Source: Candidatus Aminicenantota bacterium (lineage in GTDB: Bacteria; Acidobacteriota; Aminicenantia; Aminicenantales; Saccharicenantaceae). Taken from it: a stretch of DNA of 41,006 nt. The stretch lies in NCBI GenBank assembly GCA_014360005.1, contig JACIYI010000019.1:1-41006 (forward strand). Direction: 5' to 3'. Positions within the stretch are counted from its first letter, which is position 1; the number at the start of each line of letters is the position of its first letter. A model generated the notes under the pieces. That model made no database searches and was not told the DNA's origin. It saw nothing but the letters and a program-made list of their open reading frames with translations. This document shows, piece by piece, positions 15,629 through 23,999 of the stretch. A program made the translations under genes and the position numbers.

Positions 15629-16945
15629 ATGACGGCATCAATTAACCCTGGTTTTAGAAAGGTTTTATCTATACTGACTGTTCTGGCATTAATCTCCGCT
15701 TCCCTGGTGACTGCGGCTGAGGCCAGCGGCCCCTCTGGCCAGAAGCTAAAGCCCATCAAGGAGCCGAAGGTCGGTCTTCCGGCCTCGGCCCCTCAGCCCT
15801 GGGTGGTCGGAGTCTGGATGCATCCAGGAATGTTCGGTAGAGAAAAAGAAGCGGCCGCGGAAAAGATTCGCCAGACCCTTGACGAATATCTTAAGGCCGG
15901 TATTAACTCGCTGTTCATGCTGGTAAAGAACACCACCGGCCATGTTTATTATGACAGCGAAATTGGAGTTAAGGACCCGGCTTATGGCTGGGACTTCTTC
16001 GGTCTTTTCCTGGAAGAAGCCAGGAAAAGAAAAATGACTGTCCACCCCTGGTTCTGCGTTTTTCCGGAGTCATCGTTGCTGGGGCAGGTCCGGGAACATC
16101 CGGAGTGGCTGATAGTCGGCCCGGGGCGAGAGATGGTCAGGACGGTCAATCCGGCCCTGCCCGAAGTCCGGGCCTATGAAATCAGCCTGATGCTGGAGCT
16201 GGTTAAGAAATACGAAGTGGACTGGGTGCACCTGGACTACATCCGTTTTCCCTGTGAGCCGACCGAACCTTATTTCAGCCGTGAGGCCCGGACACTCCAG
16301 TTATTCAAGGAAGAAACCGGCATTGACTTCAACGCCCTGAAGGCCCGCGATTCGGGCAATCCCTACTGGAATGTCTGGCTGGAGTGGAACCGGGAGCAGG
16401 TAACCCGATTCGTGCGAGAGCTCCGTCAGGAGCTCAGCAAAACCGGTCACCAGACAAAAATAAGCGCTGCCGTTTTCCCGGATGCCGACAACGCCCGGGT
16501 GCTCATCGGACAGGACTGGCTGGAATGGGGAAGGCAGGGTCTGGTAGACATGCTCTGTCCCATGCTCTACACCAACGACCTGCCGTTGTTTGAAAAGCTG
16601 ACAAAAAGAGCCCTGGTGGCGAGGGAGTCCATTGGGAGGCAGAGTGGAGCGGCGGTTATGATTGCTGGCAAAACTGAGGCTCAGGCCGGAACTTCTATCA
16701 AGGAGAGAACTGCAGACCGAGGAAAAACTGCGGCTGCGGTTGGGGGTGGGGTCAGAGCCAGCACAGTTTTAATCTGTCCGGGAATCGGCCTCATCACCTC
16801 TCACAACCAGGCCACGCCGGAGATCATGCTGGAAGAAATCAGGCTGGCCAGGGAAGCCGGCGCCGATGGAGTGGTTTTCTTCTCCGGCGGCAGCCTGAAA
16901 GAAGAATTCTTAAAAGCCCTGGCTGAGCGGCGCGAGAATTTATAA
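15629..16945 (+). CDS. Secreted family-10 glycoside hydrolase-like protein (GHL10)
   Basis: Exported TIM-barrel protein of 438 residues, probably acting on glycans in the periplasm or outside. The signal peptide (FRKVLSILTVLALISASLVTAAEA) is followed by family landmarks: WVVGVWMHPGMFG, AGINSLFMLVKNTTG, the MTVHPWFCVFPES strand, and VDWVHLDYIRFPCEPTEPY near the catalytic cleft; later CPMLYTNDLP and GADGVVFFSGG. A low-complexity insertion (about residues 335-378, RQSGAAVMIAGKTEAQAG onward) interrupts the barrel just before the LICPGIGL strand. The start is taken at ATG 15629 with GGGAGG five bases upstream; a TTG at 15602 is less likely. It is divergent from the DUF5916 gene. The substrate is unknown. 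Confidence 0.85.
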   Translation: MTASINPGFRKVLSILTVLALISASLVTAAEASGPSGQKLKPIKEPKVGLPASAPQPWVVGVWMHPGMFGREKEAAAEKIRQTLDEYLKAGINSLFMLVKNTTGHVYYDSEIGVKDPAYGWDFFGLFLEEARKRKMTVHPWFCVFPESSLLGQVREHPEWLIVGPGREMVRTVNPALPEVRAYEISLMLELVKKYEVDWVHLDYIRFPCEPTEPYFSREARTLQLFKEETGIDFNALKARDSGNPYWNVWLEWNREQVTRFVRELRQELSKTGHQTKISAAVFPDADNARVLIGQDWLEWGRQGLVDMLCPMLYTNDLPLFEKLTKRALVARESIGRQSGAAVMIAGKTEAQAGTSIKERTADRGKTAAAVGGGVRASTVLICPGIGLITSHNQATPEIMLEEIRLAREAGADGVVFFSGGSLKEEFLKALAERRENL

Positions 16946-17234
16946 CCTCTATTCTATTGTCACTATGCTGTTGCTTGACGGGGAGGCCAGAAAGTGGTGT
17001 AGATCAGTGCAAAATCAGGTAATTGGTATTGTGGATAAACGGTATTAAGGTGACTGGGCCAGGAAAGAGCAGGAAAAGGGCTGACTTTGCCGGCCGAAAG
17101 CGCGCGGTATCATGGTTGCTGAACATTAAGGCAAGGATAGGGTACGCTATTAACAAGGGGGAATAGAAACGTTAGCTGACCCGGCCCTCGGCCCTATGGA
17201 AATTCGCAAATCAGTTAAAATATTGGAACCAATT
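16946..17234. other. Convergent interval without repeats
   Basis: This is the only one of the four convergent intervals in the window that lacks a GGGACAC repeat. I see no gene and no clear terminator hairpin with a T-run. Confidence 0.45.
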
Positions 17235-17537
17235 TCATTCAAACTTCATAAAGGGGGCGGGCCGGATGGGGTAGATTTCAACTTTTTCCCAGACCCGGTT
17301 CAGGACGTAGGGCTCGCTATCCAGCCATTCTTTCCGCAGAGCCTCTTTGGACGGGAAATTACAGATGATGATGGAGCCAATTAATTCCCCGGCCTGGTTA
17401 AGAATGCCGGCGGCACATAGCCATTTGCCTTCTTCGTAAAATTTTTCACCCTGCCTCAGGTGTTCTTCCCGGACGGCCTGGCGACGCTCGGGACCGGCTG
17501 GCGGCGGATAATCAAAAGCTAAAACCATAAAGGGCAT
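17235..17537 (-). CDS. YCII-related family protein
   Basis: Small cytoplasmic protein of about 100 residues of the YCII/ferredoxin-like fold. Visible signs are the strand MPFMVLAFDYP, the helix ERRQAVREEHLRQGEKFYEEGKW, the strand GSIIICNFPSKEALRKEWLDSEPYVLNRVWEKVEIYPIRP and a conserved DSEPY-type motif. YCII proteins are thought to act as small-molecule lyases or binding proteins; the role here is unknown. The start is placed at ATG 17537 because AAGGA lies 7 nt upstream. A longer frame to 17597 has no site and an atypical N-terminus. It is convergent with the GHL10 gene. Confidence 0.8.
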   Translation of the reverse strand: MPFMVLAFDYPPPAGPERRQAVREEHLRQGEKFYEEGKWLCAAGILNQAGELIGSIIICNFPSKEALRKEWLDSEPYVLNRVWEKVEIYPIRPAPFMKFE

Positions 17538-17891
17538 GATAATTCCTTTCAACAAGACTTTTTTATAATTAGAAAACATTTTTGACTGAAAAAGCAAGCG
17601 AAAGAAAGTGGGGAAGTTTTCGGGAAGCCAGGGTTGTGGTTTGAAAATAGTTCTATTCTATTAAATGAAATGGAGCCAGCCGGAAATTGCCGGCCTGGAA
17701 GCAAGTAAGCCTTAAGGCCAAGGCAGCAAGCTGGCATCCAGCCAGGAGAGCAAAAGATTTTTGGAAAAAAAGGGATTCCCTAATAATATTTTAATTTTTG
17801 GTAACAGGACAAAACCAGGCAATAATGACCCAACAAATGAAACAACTCGGTGCGGTATTTGCTTCCCGAGTATTCTGGTTAGAAAATTAGG
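17538..17891. other. Intergenic region, hairpins only
   Basis: These 354 bp lie upstream of the YCII gene and downstream of the polyferredoxin gene, both minus strand. The sequence near 17675-17700 contains GCCGG/CCGGC and further G/C-rich inverted repeats, then an AT-rich part. I could not match it to a known riboswitch or small RNA. Confidence 0.4.
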
Positions 17892-18974
17892 TCATACCGG
17901 CTGCTCTTGATCTCTGGTTTTATCTTTAACCCCGAATCGCAACAGGCCCCGGCGGCAGCCCTTGGTGCAGATGGTGCAGGCAAAACAGTCTGGTACCATA
18001 ACCGCATCCTTGAGTATTTCGGCGACGGCCGGGCAGGGAGCTTTGGCGGTGCAGGCCCGACAATCATTGCAGCTGTCTTTCTTCTTGACCACGCGGAAAA
18101 CAGCCATCTGCTCAATGATATTGGTGAACAGGCCGACCGGGCAGACAAAATAGCAGTAAGGCCGGTAGGCAAAAAAGGCGAAGCCCAGCGTCAGAAGAAG
18201 CGGCAGAAAATGAAAAAGATTATCCAGCAGGGTCGGCTGCAGGTTCCACTTGAAGCCTTCAAAGGCGTTGAGGTAATCATAAAGCGATAGGGCCCGGGCC
18301 TGACCCCGGTTGACCGTATGGATTATGGCCGTCCAGCTCAGGGCGATAAAAGCCAGGAAAATTGACACTCTGAAAGTCTGGCTGAGGCGGAAGGAGGGCC
18401 GACGTCTCCGGATTTTGAGCTTGTCGGCCAGCATGGCCAGCAGCTCCTGGATGGCTCCCACCGGGCAGACGTAGCTGCAGAAAAGTTTGGGCCCGACAAG
18501 GCTTAACAGTAGAATTACAGCCAGGGTGGCCAGCATCGGCGCTCGCAAACCGTAAAGCAGGGGCTTGGTGAAAGCGCAGATGGGCGAAGGATGCATGGAA
18601 AAACCGGAGAAAAGCTTCAGCCCGAGGTTGGCTGACACTCCGTAAAGAAAGGTAGCAATTACCAGGAAGGGGATTCTGGTCCGATTGTCCATCTTGCCGG
18701 TCAGCAGCAGAAACAGGGCTACGGCCGCTATTATCAGCATGGTAATTAATTTGGGGCTGAAGAGAAAATTGAAGAAATTTTGAGTCGGCAGCGGTTGGGA
18801 GGCTTGCTGACCAAAGCGCTGGCCTAAACCCCGACCGGGTCCCTGTCGGAGGGCCTGCCCGGCACTTTGTCCTGCTTCCGGTGACTGCTCGGTGATCAGG
18901 GCAAAAGATGGCAGCCCCAGGATAATCACCATAATCATTAAACAGGCGCCCAGATAAATCTTTTTGTTTGACAT
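17892..18974 (-). CDS. Membrane polyferredoxin, NapH/CcoG-like 4Fe-4S protein
   Basis: Integral inner-membrane iron-sulfur protein of 360 residues that probably passes electrons between the quinone pool and an exported or periplasmic partner. There is an N-terminal membrane anchor, a Gly/Gln-rich loop (PEAGQSAGQALRQGPGRGLGQ), then several membrane segments with the paired motifs CSYVCPVGAIQE and CYFVCPVGLF typical of the family. The C-terminal cytoplasmic part has a ferredoxin arrangement (CNDCRACTAKAPCP and CFACTICTKGCRRG). ATG 18974 with GGAG upstream is preferred; 43 extra in-frame codons further upstream lack a ribosome site. It lies 106 bp downstream of the MBL hydrolase gene and may be cotranscribed. 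Which redox partner it serves is not visible. Confidence 0.85.
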   Translation of the reverse strand: MSNKKIYLGACLMIMVIILGLPSFALITEQSPEAGQSAGQALRQGPGRGLGQRFGQQASQPLPTQNFFNFLFSPKLITMLIIAAVALFLLLTGKMDNRTRIPFLVIATFLYGVSANLGLKLFSGFSMHPSPICAFTKPLLYGLRAPMLATLAVILLLSLVGPKLFCSYVCPVGAIQELLAMLADKLKIRRRRPSFRLSQTFRVSIFLAFIALSWTAIIHTVNRGQARALSLYDYLNAFEGFKWNLQPTLLDNLFHFLPLLLTLGFAFFAYRPYCYFVCPVGLFTNIIEQMAVFRVVKKKDSCNDCRACTAKAPCPAVAEILKDAVMVPDCFACTICTKGCRRGLLRFGVKDKTRDQEQPV

Positions 18975-19080
18975 ATGTGTCTTACTCCATTTTTTTAAAC
19001 AAGATATTACCAAAATTCTGGTGGTAAGTCTAAGAAAAAAAATATTTAAGTCGCTCTCTGAATTAGTATGATGGCTTTGC

Positions 19081-19866
19081 TTAGAAAATAATTTCCCGGC
19101 CAACGCCGATTTTTACAAAATCGCTGCCGTATTCTTCGGAAAAAAGACGGCGGGCAGCATCTCCGGAACAGTGGCCGGGGCCGGATTTCTTAAGGCCAAG
19201 TCTCCTGAATCCAGCGATAATAGCTTTTATCTCCGATGGCTGCAGACCCCCCAAATGGAAACCACCGAAGACGCAATAGATATCTTTTTTGTGTCTTGAT
19301 TTTACGGATTCTATAATCTTTATTATTCCCGGGTGGGCACAGCCAGTGATCAGCACCAGACCTTTATCTGATTCCAGCACCAGGGACTGTTCTTTAATCG
19401 GCCCTTCAATTACTCCGGTAGTCAGTGCCCCGGGGCAGATTTGAGCCGGCTGGGTCACCTCGACCACCCTGGCTCCTTTTTTCCTTATCGCTTCCTTAAA
19501 ATCATTGGGGAAAAATTCAGGCAGCCAGACTTCCAGGCTTGAATTCCGGGCCAGCAGCTCGGAAAGCCCGCCGGTGTGGTCATGGTGAAAATGGGAGAGG
19601 ACCACCACCTCAATCTTCTCGGGTTTAAGACCGAGCTTTTCCAGGTTTGACAGCAGAATCTGTCCCTTGGTTCCGCAGTCAAAAAGAATAACCTTTTCCA
19701 GGCCTTCCAGATTGCAGGAAAAGCCCCAGTCTGTCTGCAAACGCTGGTCATAGGGGTTGTTGTCGTAAACAATAACAGCCCGCAGCGGAGTTTTCTGATT
19801 CATGGCCAGTCCTCCGGTAACCAGAGTTATAAAAAATATGATAAGCGCAGCCAGCGATTTCCTCAT
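19081..19866 (-). CDS. Exported MBL-fold metallo-hydrolase
   Basis: Metallo-beta-lactamase-fold enzyme of 261 residues, with the metal-binding HFHHDHTGG motif (H92, H94, D96, H97) and later histidines in GCAHPGI and GGFHLGG. The pattern DNNPYD...DWGFSC followed by LFDCGTKG resembles the group annotated as dihydropteridine (beta-RFAP) synthase-like hydrolases; that name is often used loosely and I do not assert the reaction. A short signal peptide (KSLAALIIFFITLVTGGLA) suggests export. ATG 19866 has a strong AGGAGG four bases upstream, which settles the start. The downstream polyferredoxin gene is on the same strand. Confidence 0.85.
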   Translation of the reverse strand: MRKSLAALIIFFITLVTGGLAMNQKTPLRAVIVYDNNPYDQRLQTDWGFSCNLEGLEKVILFDCGTKGQILLSNLEKLGLKPEKIEVVVLSHFHHDHTGGLSELLARNSSLEVWLPEFFPNDFKEAIRKKGARVVEVTQPAQICPGALTTGVIEGPIKEQSLVLESDKGLVLITGCAHPGIIKIIESVKSRHKKDIYCVFGGFHLGGLQPSEIKAIIAGFRRLGLKKSGPGHCSGDAARRLFSEEYGSDFVKIGVGREIIF

Positions 19867-20034
19867 TTTTCCTCCTGACGAAGGGACCAACACCCTTTTT
19901 CTTAGGTTATCCCCTTTTTTAACGATTGTAAAATGGATTGGAAAACAAGATGAACCTGGTTCCTCAATTCCCTGAGGCCAAGCAGAATAGTGAGCTGGTT
20001 TTCTGTTCAGTAAACTGCTGTCAGTTGCTATGGT

Positions 20035-20460
20035 TCAGGGATAGGTCCTTAAACCGAGCGCTGGCTTTAAGAGTGAAATTACATCTTTTAAATCTTGCTT
20101 CTCAGATAGATAAATGAGATGGCCGGGGCAGCGGCAGTCGGAGGCCCCGAAACCGGGAACTGGAACTACAGAATTCCGGAGAAGCTGTCGCAATCTGCAG
20201 GCCAGGCGGCATTCAGCAAAAGAGCCGGGTCTTATCAGGACCTCAATGATTTGAGCCTTAGTTAAAAAACTATCTATATGCCAGAAGGTCTTTTTTTCTG
20301 CTCTTAAGTGTCTTTCAATCCTGGCCCTCAGCCCGCGCCTGGCCCGACCGACATATAGATAATAACCCGCCTTAAAATAGGTCTCCTGAAACCGGCCAAT
20401 TTTTATGGCCTGACCCTTTTTCAATCTTATTATTAATAAATACAGGCCCCGGTCATTCAT
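20035..20460 (-). CDS. GIY-YIG nuclease-like protein, DUF123 (Uri) family
   Basis: The protein (141 residues) starts with GLYLLIIRLKKGQAIKIG and has YYLYVGRARRGLRARIERHLR, the GIY-YIG core as seen in DUF123 proteins, followed by the family's WHIDSF motif and the C-rich GFGASDCRCPGHLIYL segment. This matches the small endonuclease-like family found near DNA repair genes. No neighbouring repair gene is seen. It lies 24 bp downstream of the methyltransferase gene on the same strand, so the two are probably one transcript. The ribosome site is weak (TGATGAG). Confidence 0.85.
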   Translation of the reverse strand: MNDRGLYLLIIRLKKGQAIKIGRFQETYFKAGYYLYVGRARRGLRARIERHLRAEKKTFWHIDSFLTKAQIIEVLIRPGSFAECRLACRLRQLLRNSVVPVPGFGASDCRCPGHLIYLSEKQDLKDVISLLKPALGLRTYP

Positions 20461-20484
20461 GGCTCATCAGGTCATTACACCCAT

Positions 20485-21006
20485 TTAGATTTTATTGAAG
20501 GAATAAGTAAAACGGCCTGTTTTTGACAGCTTGAATAAATTCCCTTCGGTCAGAGCCTGGATAATCTGACTTCCTTTTAAATGGTGATCGCTTACAGAAA
20601 GAATACCACCGGGTCTTAAAATCCGGTGAAGTTCCCTTAGGACTGCCTGTGGCTGCTCCAGATGGTGAAAGACATCGAAGAGAAGGACGACATCAAGGTA
20701 ATCGTCCGGAAGTCCGGTCGGCCCGTCAGAATGGATGGTGCTGATATTTTTAAGCTGTTTTCTTTCGGCCAGACCTTGGACCATCCTGATAGCCAGCGGG
20801 TTGATATCCAGAGCATAGATTTTCCCGTGAGGTCCGACCATTTCCACCAGGAGCAGAAGGTAGCTTCCTGGCCCACAGCCAAAGTCCAGCACCCGGTCTC
20901 CGGGTTTAATTTCCACTTCTTCCAGGATTATCCGGCGCGGCCGACGAAGGTCGCGAATCTTATAACTCAGGGCCAGCAGGTGAAAATGAAGGCGTTTCTT
21001 CATCAA
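20485..21006 (-). CDS. Class I SAM-dependent methyltransferase
   Basis: Cytoplasmic methyltransferase of 173 residues. Motif I is VLDFGCGPGSYLLLL near residues 39-53, followed by the acidic motif IYALDINPLAI, then DVVLLFDVFHHL and the LRELHRILRPGGILSVSDHHL stretch, in Methyltransf_11-type order. The substrate is not evident. Two ATG codons lie side by side at the start; either may be used. It is probably cotranscribed with the GIY-YIG gene downstream. Confidence 0.88.
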   Translation of the reverse strand: MMKKRLHFHLLALSYKIRDLRRPRRIILEEVEIKPGDRVLDFGCGPGSYLLLLVEMVGPHGKIYALDINPLAIRMVQGLAERKQLKNISTIHSDGPTGLPDDYLDVVLLFDVFHHLEQPQAVLRELHRILRPGGILSVSDHHLKGSQIIQALTEGNLFKLSKTGRFTYSFNKI

Positions 21007-21243
21007 AATTCTATATCCCCGGAAAATTATAGCGCTTATGGTTACGGCCTGCAGCTTAAAATATTATTAGCGGTCTAACGGTCCGGATCCTTTAGTTTAT
21101 AGTTGACGAAGCTATACAGCTTGTTTTGGAGAAGGAAATTTATAGCCATGGTTTACAATGTTGAAATCGGAGGCTGAAGCTGCGGATTAGAGCCGTGACT
21201 CAGATGGCAGTTGGGGCTTGGCAAAGTCAGGCCCCGCTCTGCT

Positions 21244-21687
21244 CTAATTGTAGGCTTCCATAATTTTCCTGTCTTCTTTTAGCAAATCGCCGGCCAGTTC
21301 TTCCATTTTCATCTCATTCCAGAAGGGGAGCTGCTCGTGCATTTTCAGGTATTTTAAGGGAATGGGGTGGGTGCCCACTACCACCGGGACTCCGTAGCGC
21401 TTCTCAATAAATTCCTTGAACTGCCGGAGGTAAGGGCAGGGTGGATAGCCAACGACCAGACCGGTAGCCAGGTGGATAACCTCAGCTCCGTTTTTAATCA
21501 TTTCCTCCGGGACATATTCCACGTTGCCGCCAGGGCAACCGCCGCAGTAGGAGTAGCCGACCACTTCAACAGGTTCATCTTTGGGATAACGGGCGAAGCC
21601 ACCGACCCGCTCCCGGATGGAGCGGAAGCATTTGCCGCCGCCGCAGGATTGATAACGCCCACAGATGATAAGGCCAACTTTTTTCAT
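21244..21687 (-). CDS. CGGC domain protein
   Basis: A 147-residue cysteine-rich protein with the motif order of the CGGC family: KKVGLIICGRYQSCGGGKCF at the N-terminus, then YCGGCPGG near residue 50 and YPPCPYL. The family is proposed to bind metal through its conserved cysteines; its function is unknown. The start is clear (AAGGAGAT before ATG 21687). It is the last gene of the minus-strand group DUF134, zinc ribbon, DUF5320, CGGC, which begins at the operator-bearing promoter near 23030. Confidence 0.88.
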   Translation of the reverse strand: MKKVGLIICGRYQSCGGGKCFRSIRERVGGFARYPKDEPVEVVGYSYCGGCPGGNVEYVPEEMIKNGAEVIHLATGLVVGYPPCPYLRQFKEFIEKRYGVPVVVGTHPIPLKYLKMHEQLPFWNEMKMEELAGDLLKEDRKIMEAYN

Positions 21688-21797
21688 ATGTATCTCCTTG
21701 AATAATAATAATAATGGGGCTTGCTTCTCGGCGCGATTTTAAGTCTGCCTTGCAGGCCCAGCAACAATGCGCTCCGGGGCAATGGTTCTGTTTTCTT

Positions 21798-22157
21798 CTA
21801 TTTCTTTTTCTCTTCCTCTTCCTTATACTTCTTTTTCAAAGTTTCTTCCAGCTCTTTGATTCTGGCTTCCAGCTCTTCTTTTTCCTGTTTGAGCCAGTTA
21901 AGTTCGGAGCGCAGGTCTTCATCAGCCGGCTCTTGTTCCGGACCGGCATATCCAGGCCTAATCCAACCTCTGTAACCTGGAAAGCCGCGGAAAATACGGC
22001 CGGTTTCCCTTTCCTGCCAGTAGGCATTCGGACCAAATCCACAGCGGCAGGGACCGAGGTAAGTGAAACCTTCAGGTGGCTGCACCTGTCCCCGCCAATT
22101 CTGATGCCAGCCGCGTCCATAGCCGTAGCCGTAATACCTTCCGTAATATCCTCTCAT
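21798..22157 (-). CDS. DUF5320-like Gly/Tyr-rich protein with coiled coil
   Basis: A protein of about 119 residues. The N-terminal half is rich in Gly, Tyr, Arg and Trp (MRGYYGRYYGYGYGRGW), then GPCRCGFGPNAYW; the C-terminal 45 residues are a charged coiled coil (LRSELNWLKQEKEELEARI). This layout fits the DUF5320 family, which is usually found beside DUF134 and NifX-like genes, as here. The function is unknown. AGGAGG seven bases before ATG 22157 fixes the start; a longer frame to 22202 has none. Confidence 0.8.
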   Translation of the reverse strand: MRGYYGRYYGYGYGRGWHQNWRGQVQPPEGFTYLGPCRCGFGPNAYWQERETGRIFRGFPGYRGWIRPGYAGPEQEPADEDLRSELNWLKQEKEELEARIKELEETLKKKYKEEEEKKK

Positions 22158-22303
22158 GTTAAACCTCCTGTAAAATTCATTAAGTTCATAATCAGCTTTC
22201 AAAAAGCAGGTTTAATCTTATAAAGCAAAAACCTGCTTCACCTGCAGGCTTAACCCGGGCCTCAACTCCAGGCTAAAGCTAAATCCCGGGCCCGGCTTGA
22301 GTA

Positions 22304-22510
22304 TCAGGCCTTTTCTTTTTTCTGCTTGATTGCTCTGTCGTGTTCCGAGCCCTGTCGGATGAGGGCCGAACCACAATTGGGGCAGTGCTCCTGGATGCAG
22401 GGAACGCCAGGCTGATGCTCTTTCCGGAAGCCACATTTGGGACAAAGGCAATAGCCTTCGGGACCAAGTCCCAGGCGGCCAGGGCGAGAGCCCTGTTGTC
22501 TTCCGCGCAT
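22304..22510 (-). CDS. Small zinc-ribbon protein
   Basis: A 68-residue protein with two CPxC-type knuckles: CPKCGFRKEHQPGVPC and CPNCG. This is a rubredoxin/zinc-ribbon-like arrangement preceded by a basic Gly/Arg tail. Small proteins of this type are commonly encoded beside DUF134 and NifX-like genes. They may bind zinc or iron; no activity is known to me. AGGAGGG lies just upstream of ATG 22510. It is 30 bp downstream of the DUF134 gene and clearly in the same operon. Confidence 0.75.
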   Translation of the reverse strand: MRGRQQGSRPGRLGLGPEGYCLCPKCGFRKEHQPGVPCIQEHCPNCGSALIRQGSEHDRAIKQKKEKA

Positions 22511-22540
22511 TTTTCCCTCCTTTATTCCTTTAAGCTTAAC

Positions 22541-22969
22541 TTAAAAGCGACGGCCGCGGCGGCAGCCACCTCGGCTGCGGCGACCTGGTGGACCCGGGGG
22601 GCCTGGTGGACCGGGAGGGCCGGGTTGCTCCAGCCTGCCCGGAGAGCGTGAAGTATGGCCGGGCTCAAATTGACCGGGCTCCATTTCCACCGGCCCGCCT
22701 TCTATGACCAGTCCTTTGCCGTTGACCAGAGCTTCAGCAACTTTTTTGCGGCCGGACTCCAGGATGCGGGCGAAGGTCGGACGGGATATGCCCATTTTGT
22801 CAGCCGCCTGCTCCTGATAAAGGCCATCCAGGTCGGCCAGTCTAATAGCTTCGAGTTCATCGAGATTTAAGGTTATCACCCCAGACAGATGAGCCTTTTG
22901 GCCTTCGGGAAAGAATCTGGATATCCCCGGTCTCCAGCCAATGCGGCGTCGGCAAAATGGTCTCGGCAT
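22541..22969 (-). CDS. DUF134 helix-turn-helix regulator
   Basis: Probable DNA-binding protein of 142 residues. After a basic N-terminus (MPRPFCRRRIGWRPGISRFFP) comes LNLDELEAIRLADLDGLYQEQAADKMGISRPTFARILESGRKKVAEALVNGK, a sigma-70-region-4-like helix-turn-helix characteristic of DUF134. The tail is a Pro/Gly repeat (PGPPGPPGPPGPPG), collagen-like, then Arg/Gly-rich; this extension is unusual. It leads the minus-strand group of small Cys-rich genes. Its promoter region carries the same palindrome as the divergent NifX-like gene, so autoregulation and control of both arms is the simplest reading (inference). AGGAG before ATG 22969 supports the start. Confidence 0.85.
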   Translation of the reverse strand: MPRPFCRRRIGWRPGISRFFPEGQKAHLSGVITLNLDELEAIRLADLDGLYQEQAADKMGISRPTFARILESGRKKVAEALVNGKGLVIEGGPVEMEPGQFEPGHTSRSPGRLEQPGPPGPPGPPGPPGRRSRGGCRRGRRF

Positions 22970-23015
22970 TGCGGTCTCCTTTTTTAGCCATCATCTGAAA
23001 CTCATTTCAGACTCA

Positions 23016-23049
23016 ATTATATTATGAGCATATGCTCATATTATGTCAA
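23016..23049 (-). promoter_or_regulatory. DUF134 operon promoter with palindromic operator
   Basis: On the minus strand, TTGACA lies at 23049-23044 and CATAAT at 23026-23021 (17-nt spacing). An 18-bp perfect palindrome, TATGAGCATATGCTCATA, occupies 23023-23040, inside the spacer and overlapping the -10. A bound dimer would block RNA polymerase. Confidence 0.75.
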
Positions 23050-23136
23050 GTCCAATTTTTCCTAAAAACCAGGTAAGCGGCAACTGAATTTTGCTGGCCG
23101 GTTGGTTCAGTTTCCTTTCGGGCGGCTTTTGTGGCC

Positions 23137-23165
23137 TTGACAAATTGAGCATATGCTCATAATAT
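23137..23165 (+). promoter_or_regulatory. NifX-like gene promoter with the same operator
   Basis: TTGACA at 23137-23142 and TAATAT at 23160-23165 are separated by 17 nt. The spacer contains TGAGCATATGCTCA (23146-23159), the core of the palindrome at 23023-23040. Operator centres are about 121 bp apart, so the divergent promoters are probably controlled by one regulator. Confidence 0.78.
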
Positions 23166-23195
23166 ATTTTATAATCGGCTGTTTGGAGGCAGACC

Positions 23196-23573
23196 ATGGC
23201 CAAGAAAATAATAATTCCGGTTGAAGACGAAAAAGGCTTAGAAGCTAAGCTAGCCGGGCATTTCGGACGGGCGCCTTATTTTGCGGTAATTGAGATGGAA
23301 GAAAATGGTGAGCTGGTTTCGTTCAGGACAGTAGCTAATTTTGACGAGCATTTTGGCGGTCGGGGTCATGCCCATGACAACATCTTAAGCGAAAAACCTG
23401 ATGTTATTATTGTCTACGGCATGGGGCCGCGGGGGTTGGCCAGGATGGCTGAGGCCGGGGTTTCGGTTCTCAAAGCCGAAGGAAATACAGTCCAGGAGGT
23501 TTTGGCAGCTTACAAAGAAAATAAGCTGGAAGAAATAGCTGAAGGCTGTGATCACGGCCATCACTGTCATTGA
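23196..23573 (+). CDS. NifX/NifB-family dinitrogenase cofactor-binding-like protein
   Basis: A 125-residue protein of the dinitrogenase iron-molybdenum cofactor family. It has IIIPVEDEKGLEAKLAGHFGRAPYFAVIEME, then the GHAHD and GMGPRGLARM motifs and the VLKAEGNTVQEVLAAYKENKL helix, and ends in a His-rich tail (CDHGHHCH) suited to metal binding. In genomes without nitrogenase, members of this family occur with DUF134 and Cys-rich proteins; the role is unknown but metal or Fe-S handling is likely. No nif structural gene is in the window. GGAGG lies upstream of ATG 23196. Confidence 0.88.
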   Translation: MAKKIIIPVEDEKGLEAKLAGHFGRAPYFAVIEMEENGELVSFRTVANFDEHFGGRGHAHDNILSEKPDVIIVYGMGPRGLARMAEAGVSVLKAEGNTVQEVLAAYKENKLEEIAEGCDHGHHCH

Positions 23574-23999
23574 ATAAAAAAGCTCTATCAAGAGGGTGGT
23601 GAGCAACTTTTCGTTCAGGTGAAGAGTAAGGCGGATTTTTACCAGGCTTAAACTACAATCAGCAGATTTTCAAGTCAGTCAGGAAGCAAGGCAGGGCTCT
23701 TTTTTAACAGGGGAGAAGGGGGAAACGTGTATGATGTCTGTAGTTGTCTTGGGTTCATCGCTGTTTAATCGCTTATCTTAGCAAATCAGAAGATACCTCT
23801 GGCATCTTGCATTTAAGAAGAGCAGGAAATATATACGGTGTCGCCAATTTTCATGGAGCATAAATAATTATTTATCAACGAGTTAGTAATCAGGCGGGGT
23901 GGGGGAACTAAAAAATTTTTCTGACCTTTTGCTGTTATTAACATAACTTTAACTTATCTTACCCTGTTTTTTAATCCGGGTTTGCTAACCTCAAGATGG
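23574..23999. other. Intergenic region with a decayed family-3 repeat
   Basis: These 426 bp contain a diverged family-3 copy (about 23821-23857: GGAAATATATACGGTGTC then CCAATTTTC) in the same orientation as that at 11741. A GC-rich stretch followed by a T-run (CAGGGCTCTTTTTT near 23693) may end transcription of the NifX-like gene, though its stem is weak. No gene is visible. Confidence 0.45.

Noticed and set aside
23196..23573. Nitrogen fixation locus
   Set aside because: Only a NifX-like protein is present, with DUF134-type neighbours; no nifHDK or nifB is seen.
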